This document shows positions 60,437-64,000 of a stretch of DNA of 64,000 nt, piece by piece; the first letter of the stretch is position 1, and the number at the start of each line of letters is the position of its first letter. Source of the DNA: Streptacidiphilus pinicola (GTDB lineage: Bacteria > Actinomycetota > Actinomycetes > Streptomycetales > Streptomycetaceae); the NCBI RefSeq assembly GCF_003258295.1, contig NZ_QKYN01000007.1, positions 1 to 64,000 of the forward strand, read 5' to 3'. A program made the translations under genes and the position numbers. The notes under the pieces are model-generated. The model had not been told where the DNA came from, did not search any database, and saw only the letters and a list, made by a program, of their open reading frames with translations.

Positions 60437-61960
60437 TCAGTGCACGTCGCCCATCAGCGCGCGGACCTTGCGGCGGTAGAGCACCATCGCCACACCGGCC
60501 AGCAGCGCGGCCGTGCCCTGGATGGCGAACGAGGTGGTGCTCAGGAACGCGTCGCCCATGACCTGCTGGAGCACGGCGGCCACGCAGTCGCCCGCGGTGA
60601 CCGCGAGGAACCAGATGCCCATCATCTGGCTGGCGTACTTCTTCGGCGCCAGCTTGGTGGTGACGGACAGGCCGACGGGGGAGAGCGTCAGCTCGCCGAC
60701 GGTCTGGACCAGGTAGACCAGGGCCAGCCAGAGCGGGGTGACCAGGACGCCACCGGAGGCGGCGGCCATCGCCAGCATCATCACGCCGAAGGACAGGCCG
60801 ATCAGGGCCAGGCCGACGCCGAACTTCACGGCCGTGCTGGGGTTCTTGTCGCGGCGGTGCAGCGCCACCCAGAGCCAGGCCATGACCGGCGCCAGCGCCA
60901 TGATGTAGAGCGGGTTCAGCGACTGGAACCAGGTGCTCGGGAAGTCGAAGCCGAACAGCTTGCTGGCCGTGTTGTTCTGCGCGAACAGGCTCAGCGTCGA
61001 ACCGGACTGGTCGTAGATCATCCAGAACACGGCCGCGGCCACGAAGAACCAGATGTAGCCGGTGAGCTTGCCGCGCTCGTCCGTGCTCAGGTCCTTGTCC
61101 CGACGGATGCGGGCGAAGACCACGATCGGGATGATCAGGCCGACGACGGTCAGGGTCCAGATGACCCAGCCCATCGTGAAGTGGCCGGAGAGCGCGACGG
61201 CGCCGAAGAACACCACGGCCAGGGCCAGCCAGAACAGCGCCTTGCGGATGACCGAGACGCGCTCGGCGCGGGACAGCGGCGAGGTGACGACGCTGGACTG
61301 CGCGGAGAGGTTGCGGCCGCCGAAGATGTAGTTCGTCAGGCCCAGGGCCATGCCGACGCCGGCGAGGGCGAAGCCGATGTGCCAGTTGACGTTCTGGCCC
61401 ACGGTACCGATCACCAGCGGCGCGGCGAAGGCGCCCAGGTTGATCCCCATGTAGAAGATCGTGAAGCCGCCGTCCCGGCGCGGGTCGTTCTTGTCCGGGT
61501 ACAGGTGGCCGACCATCGTCGAGATGTTGGCCTTGAGCAGGCCGGACCCGACGGCGATGAAGCCGAGGCCGACGAAGAAGGAGACCGAGGCGGGAACCGC
61601 CAGCAGGAAGTGGCCGATCATGATGATCACGCCACCCACGAGCACGGTCTTGCGCGCGCCCCAGAAACGGTCGGAGATCCATCCGCCGGGCAGGGCGAGC
61701 AAGTACACCATCGCGTTGTAAACGCTGTAGATGGCGGCGCCGGTCGCGGCGCCGAGGCCCAGTCCTCCCTTGTCATGGGGGGCGACCAGGTAGAGCACCA
61801 GCAACGCTCGCATGCCGTAGAAGCTGAAGCGCTCCCACATCTCGGTCATGAAGAGCGTGGACAGACCGCGCGGGTGCCCGAAGAACGTCTTCCTGGGGGA
61901 GCCGTTGGCGGCGACGGCGGAGACCGCGTCGGCAGCGACCTCGACAGGTATCGGCGGCAT
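60437..61960 (-). CDS. POT-family proton-dependent peptide transporter (copy 1)
   Basis: 507 residues from ATG 61960, with AAGGAA ahead. About fourteen hydrophobic helices. The POT signatures FYGMRALLVLYL with the ExxER-type MTEMWERFSF, GGWISDRFWGARK and FYMGINLGAFAAPL are clear. It imports di- and tripeptides with protons. The upstream 217-bp gap is unusually AT-rich for this window (ATCTTTATGACC, CACATAAATATGCC) and probably holds its promoter. Paralogue of the next gene. Confidence 0.9.
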   Translation of the reverse strand: MPPIPVEVAADAVSAVAANGSPRKTFFGHPRGLSTLFMTEMWERFSFYGMRALLVLYLVAPHDKGGLGLGAATGAAIYSVYNAMVYLLALPGGWISDRFWGARKTVLVGGVIIMIGHFLLAVPASVSFFVGLGFIAVGSGLLKANISTMVGHLYPDKNDPRRDGGFTIFYMGINLGAFAAPLVIGTVGQNVNWHIGFALAGVGMALGLTNYIFGGRNLSAQSSVVTSPLSRAERVSVIRKALFWLALAVVFFGAVALSGHFTMGWVIWTLTVVGLIIPIVVFARIRRDKDLSTDERGKLTGYIWFFVAAAVFWMIYDQSGSTLSLFAQNNTASKLFGFDFPSTWFQSLNPLYIMALAPVMAWLWVALHRRDKNPSTAVKFGVGLALIGLSFGVMMLAMAAASGGVLVTPLWLALVYLVQTVGELTLSPVGLSVTTKLAPKKYASQMMGIWFLAVTAGDCVAAVLQQVMGDAFLSTTSFAIQGTAALLAGVAMVLYRRKVRALMGDVH

Positions 61961-62177
61961 GGGCAAGTTCCTTGCAGGTGTGACAGGGGTTGCCCAACTG
62001 TAGGGCAGCATTTAGCTGCTTTTGACCATGGAGGCCACCGAGTGATCTTTATGACCTGATTTGCCGCCACATAAATATGCCCCGTAGGCCGCCGATGACC
62101 TTCGAATCTTCGGGTTGAGTGGCGTGATTCATGCAGATCCTACAGTGTGGACATGTGAGCTGGTTCTCAGCGCCCCG

Positions 62178-63680
62178 TCAGCGCACCTCGCCGAGGTGGC
62201 TGCGGATCTTGCCGCGGTTCAGCATGATCGCCGCTGCGGCCACCAGGGCCAGTGCGACCTCCGCCGCCACGTAGCCGCGGCTGTTGAGGTCGGCGCCGGC
62301 CGTGGTGGCCAGTGAGGTGATGCAGTCGCCGGCCGTCACCGCCAGGAACCAGACGCCCATCATCTGGCTGCCGTACTTCTCCGGCGCCAGCTTGGTGGTG
62401 ACCGACAGGCCCACGGGGGAGAGGCAGAGCTCGCCGACGGTCTGGATCAGGTAGATCGCGCAGAGCCACAGCGGCGTCACCTTCGCTCCGCCCGAGGCCG
62501 CCGCCAGCGCGCCCAGGAAGACCGCGAAGGAGAGGCCGACCAGCACCAGGCCGATCGAGAACTTGGTCGCGGTCTCCGGTTCGCGCTGCTTCGCCGCCAG
62601 CCACTGCCACAGCCAGGCGAAGACCGGGCCGAGCGCCATGATGTAGAGGGGGTTGAGCGACTGGAACCAGCTCGACGGGAAGTGGACCCCGGCCAGACTG
62701 CTCGCGGTGTTGTCCTGGGCGAAGATGTTGAGCGTCGAGCCGCCCTGGTCGTAGATCATCCAGAAGATCGCCGCGGCGACGAAGAACCAGATGTAGCCGG
62801 TCATCTTCTGGCTCTCCAGCGGTGACAGGTCCCGGTCGTGCTTGATCCGGTACAGCGTCCAGGCCGGGAAGACCAGCCCGATCACCGTCAGCGGGATCGT
62901 CGCCCAGTTGAGCGTGAAGTGGCCGGTGCCGGCGACGATCCCATAGAAGACGGCGGCGATCGCCAGCCAGAACAGGCCCTTGCGCAGCACGCTGCGCCGC
63001 TCCTCGGGGCTGAGCGGTGTCGCGACCACGGAGCTCTGCGGGCTCAGCGTCCGCATGCCGAAGAGGTAGATGATCAGGCCGATGCCCATGCCGATGCCGG
63101 CCAGGGCGAAGCCGAGGTGCCAGTTGACCTTCTGGCCCACCGTGCCGATCACCAGCGGCGCGAAGAAGGCGCCGACGTTGATGCCCATGTAGAAGACGGT
63201 GAAGCCGCCGTCCCGGCGCGGGTCGGTCGGCCCTTCGTAGAGCTGGCCGACCATGGTCGAGATGTTGGCCTTCAGCAGCCCGGACCCCAGCGCGATGAAG
63301 ACCAGCCCGCCGAAGAACGACGCCGTCGCGGGCAGTGCCAGCAGGAAGTGCCCGATCATGATCACGCCGCCGGCCACCGCCACCGTCTTGCGCGGACCCC
63401 AGACCCGGTCCGCGACCCAGCCGCCGGGCAGCGTCAGCAGGTAGACCATCGAGACGTAGACGCTGTAGATCGCGGTCGCCGCGCTCGTCGAGAAGCCGAG
63501 CCCGCCGTTGTCGGGCGAGGCCGTCAGATACAGGACGAGCAGCGCGCGCATGCCGTAGTAGCTGAACCGCTCCCACATCTCCGTGGTGAACAGCGTCGCG
63601 AGACCCCAGGGGTGGCCGAAGAAGGTGCGGTGGTGGTGCCCCGGCCCGGTGCCCTGACCCGTCGCCACGTCCTGCGCCAT
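62178..63680 (-). CDS. POT-family proton-dependent peptide transporter (copy 2)
   Basis: 500 residues. Ribosome site GGAG lies ahead of ATG 63680. Same motifs as copy 1 (TTEMWERFSYYGMR, GGWVADRVWGPRK, FYMGINVGAFFAPL), and the two can be matched along their whole length, so they arose by tandem duplication. Differences cluster at the N-terminus (the His-rich GPGHHHRTFFGH here) and in the loops, which may mean different peptide preference. It is upstream of copy 1 on the same strand. Confidence 0.9.
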   Translation of the reverse strand: MAQDVATGQGTGPGHHHRTFFGHPWGLATLFTTEMWERFSYYGMRALLVLYLTASPDNGGLGFSTSAATAIYSVYVSMVYLLTLPGGWVADRVWGPRKTVAVAGGVIMIGHFLLALPATASFFGGLVFIALGSGLLKANISTMVGQLYEGPTDPRRDGGFTVFYMGINVGAFFAPLVIGTVGQKVNWHLGFALAGIGMGIGLIIYLFGMRTLSPQSSVVATPLSPEERRSVLRKGLFWLAIAAVFYGIVAGTGHFTLNWATIPLTVIGLVFPAWTLYRIKHDRDLSPLESQKMTGYIWFFVAAAIFWMIYDQGGSTLNIFAQDNTASSLAGVHFPSSWFQSLNPLYIMALGPVFAWLWQWLAAKQREPETATKFSIGLVLVGLSFAVFLGALAAASGGAKVTPLWLCAIYLIQTVGELCLSPVGLSVTTKLAPEKYGSQMMGVWFLAVTAGDCITSLATTAGADLNSRGYVAAEVALALVAAAAIMLNRGKIRSHLGEVR

Positions 63681-63850
63681 CAGCTGCTCCGCCTCTCCCC
63701 GGCCGCGCTGCCGCAGCCCTGCGCTTTGTACTGCTTTCCTGCCTTTTGCCGAGATTAGGGGAGGAGATCGCGATCGGTGCTGAGGAACGCCCGGCTGTGC
63801 TCCGTTCGACGGAAGCCGGTCACCGCCCTGCGGCGCACTACGATCGACAC

Positions 63851-64000
63851 ATGACGCGTGTACTGCTGGCCGAGGACGACATCGCCATCTCCGAGCCGCT
63901 CGCCCGCGCCCTGCGCCGCGAGGGCTACGAGGTGATCGTCCGCGAGGACGGCCCCTCCGCGCTGGAGACCGCCGGCAGCGGTGGCGGCGTCGACCTGCTC
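63851..64000 (+). CDS. OmpR-type response regulator, 5' part only
   Basis: The first 50 codons of a receiver domain: MTRVLLAEDDIAISEPLARALRR has the acidic pair EDD, and GGGVDLL leads up to the phospho-Asp, which is beyond the edge. TACGAT lies six bases before ATG 63851, so a leaderless start is likely. The output domain and kinase partner are outside the window, so the family assignment is provisional. Confidence 0.75.
   Translation, partial: MTRVLLAEDDIAISEPLARALRREGYEVIVREDGPSALETAGSGGGVDLL

Noticed and set aside
1-64000. CRISPR arrays, rRNA, tRNA, transposases
   Set aside because: No regularly spaced repeats with spacers, no cloverleaf with a TTC loop, no rRNA signatures and no transposase motifs were noticed; tRNAs could still be missed by eye.

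Overview
The window is high-GC actinobacterial DNA. Gene content and order point to a streptomycete (Streptomyces, Kitasatospora or Streptacidiphilus type): afsQ1/afsQ2/sigQ, an acyl-CoA carboxylase set (accA, pccB, accE), a tiny MmpB-like membrane protein, the class III cyclase Cya, a CdgE-like diguanylate cyclase, hut genes, and cell-wall-anchored surface proteins. From memory, much of 4-47 kb follows the Streptomyces coelicolor SCO4901-SCO4932 order; this was not checked by alignment.

Layout. 0-4 kb: a partial membrane protein, a divergent MFS exporter/LysR pair with a palindromic operator, and a two-domain methyltransferase. 4-22 kb: nucleoside salvage and catabolism (add, an acetaldehyde-type dehydrogenase pair, deoC, a PGM2-type mutase, a purine nucleoside phosphorylase) wrapped around afsQ1-afsQ2-sigQ, with an LpdA-like flavoprotein and a DeoR regulator. 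add, deoC and the phosphorylase gene share a 12-bp palindrome, CTACGCGCGTAG or a close variant, next to leaderless promoters. 22-32 kb: the carboxylase region, birA, maf and cya. 32-39.5 kb: a polymorphic-toxin locus, all on the minus strand, with a WXG100-like carrier, a 1253-residue RHS toxin, its probable immunity protein, decayed fragments, and further immunity-like genes; a plus-strand barstar homologue lies beyond it. 39.7-43.8 kb: a GAF-GGDEF cyclase, then a two-gene unit in which a membrane protein and a small helical protein carry the same short motif at facing ends. 43.8-56 kb: fdhD, hutH, an RpiR-type regulator, small membrane proteins, and the hutU / M20 amidohydrolase / hutF / hutI cluster for histidine breakdown. 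56-60.4 kb: a tightly overlapping four-gene cell-surface operon with sortase signals (LPQTG, LANTG) and a DUF916/WxLIP-like protein. 60.4-63.7 kb: two tandem POT peptide transporters. The window ends in the start of an OmpR-type response regulator.

Three features cut across the window. (1) A dispersed palindromic element of about 100-130 bp, with short or decayed forms (7 loci), sits at gene ends and in three cases supplies or overlaps the 3' coding end of a neighbour. (2) At least ten genes show TANNNT-like -10 boxes 6-7 nt before the start codon, indicating leaderless mRNAs. (3) The best candidates for undescribed biology are the shared-motif gene pair at 41.6-43.7 kb, the nucleoside regulon, the toxin/immunity array and the surface operon. 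No rRNA, tRNA, CRISPR array, transposase or replication origin was recognised.
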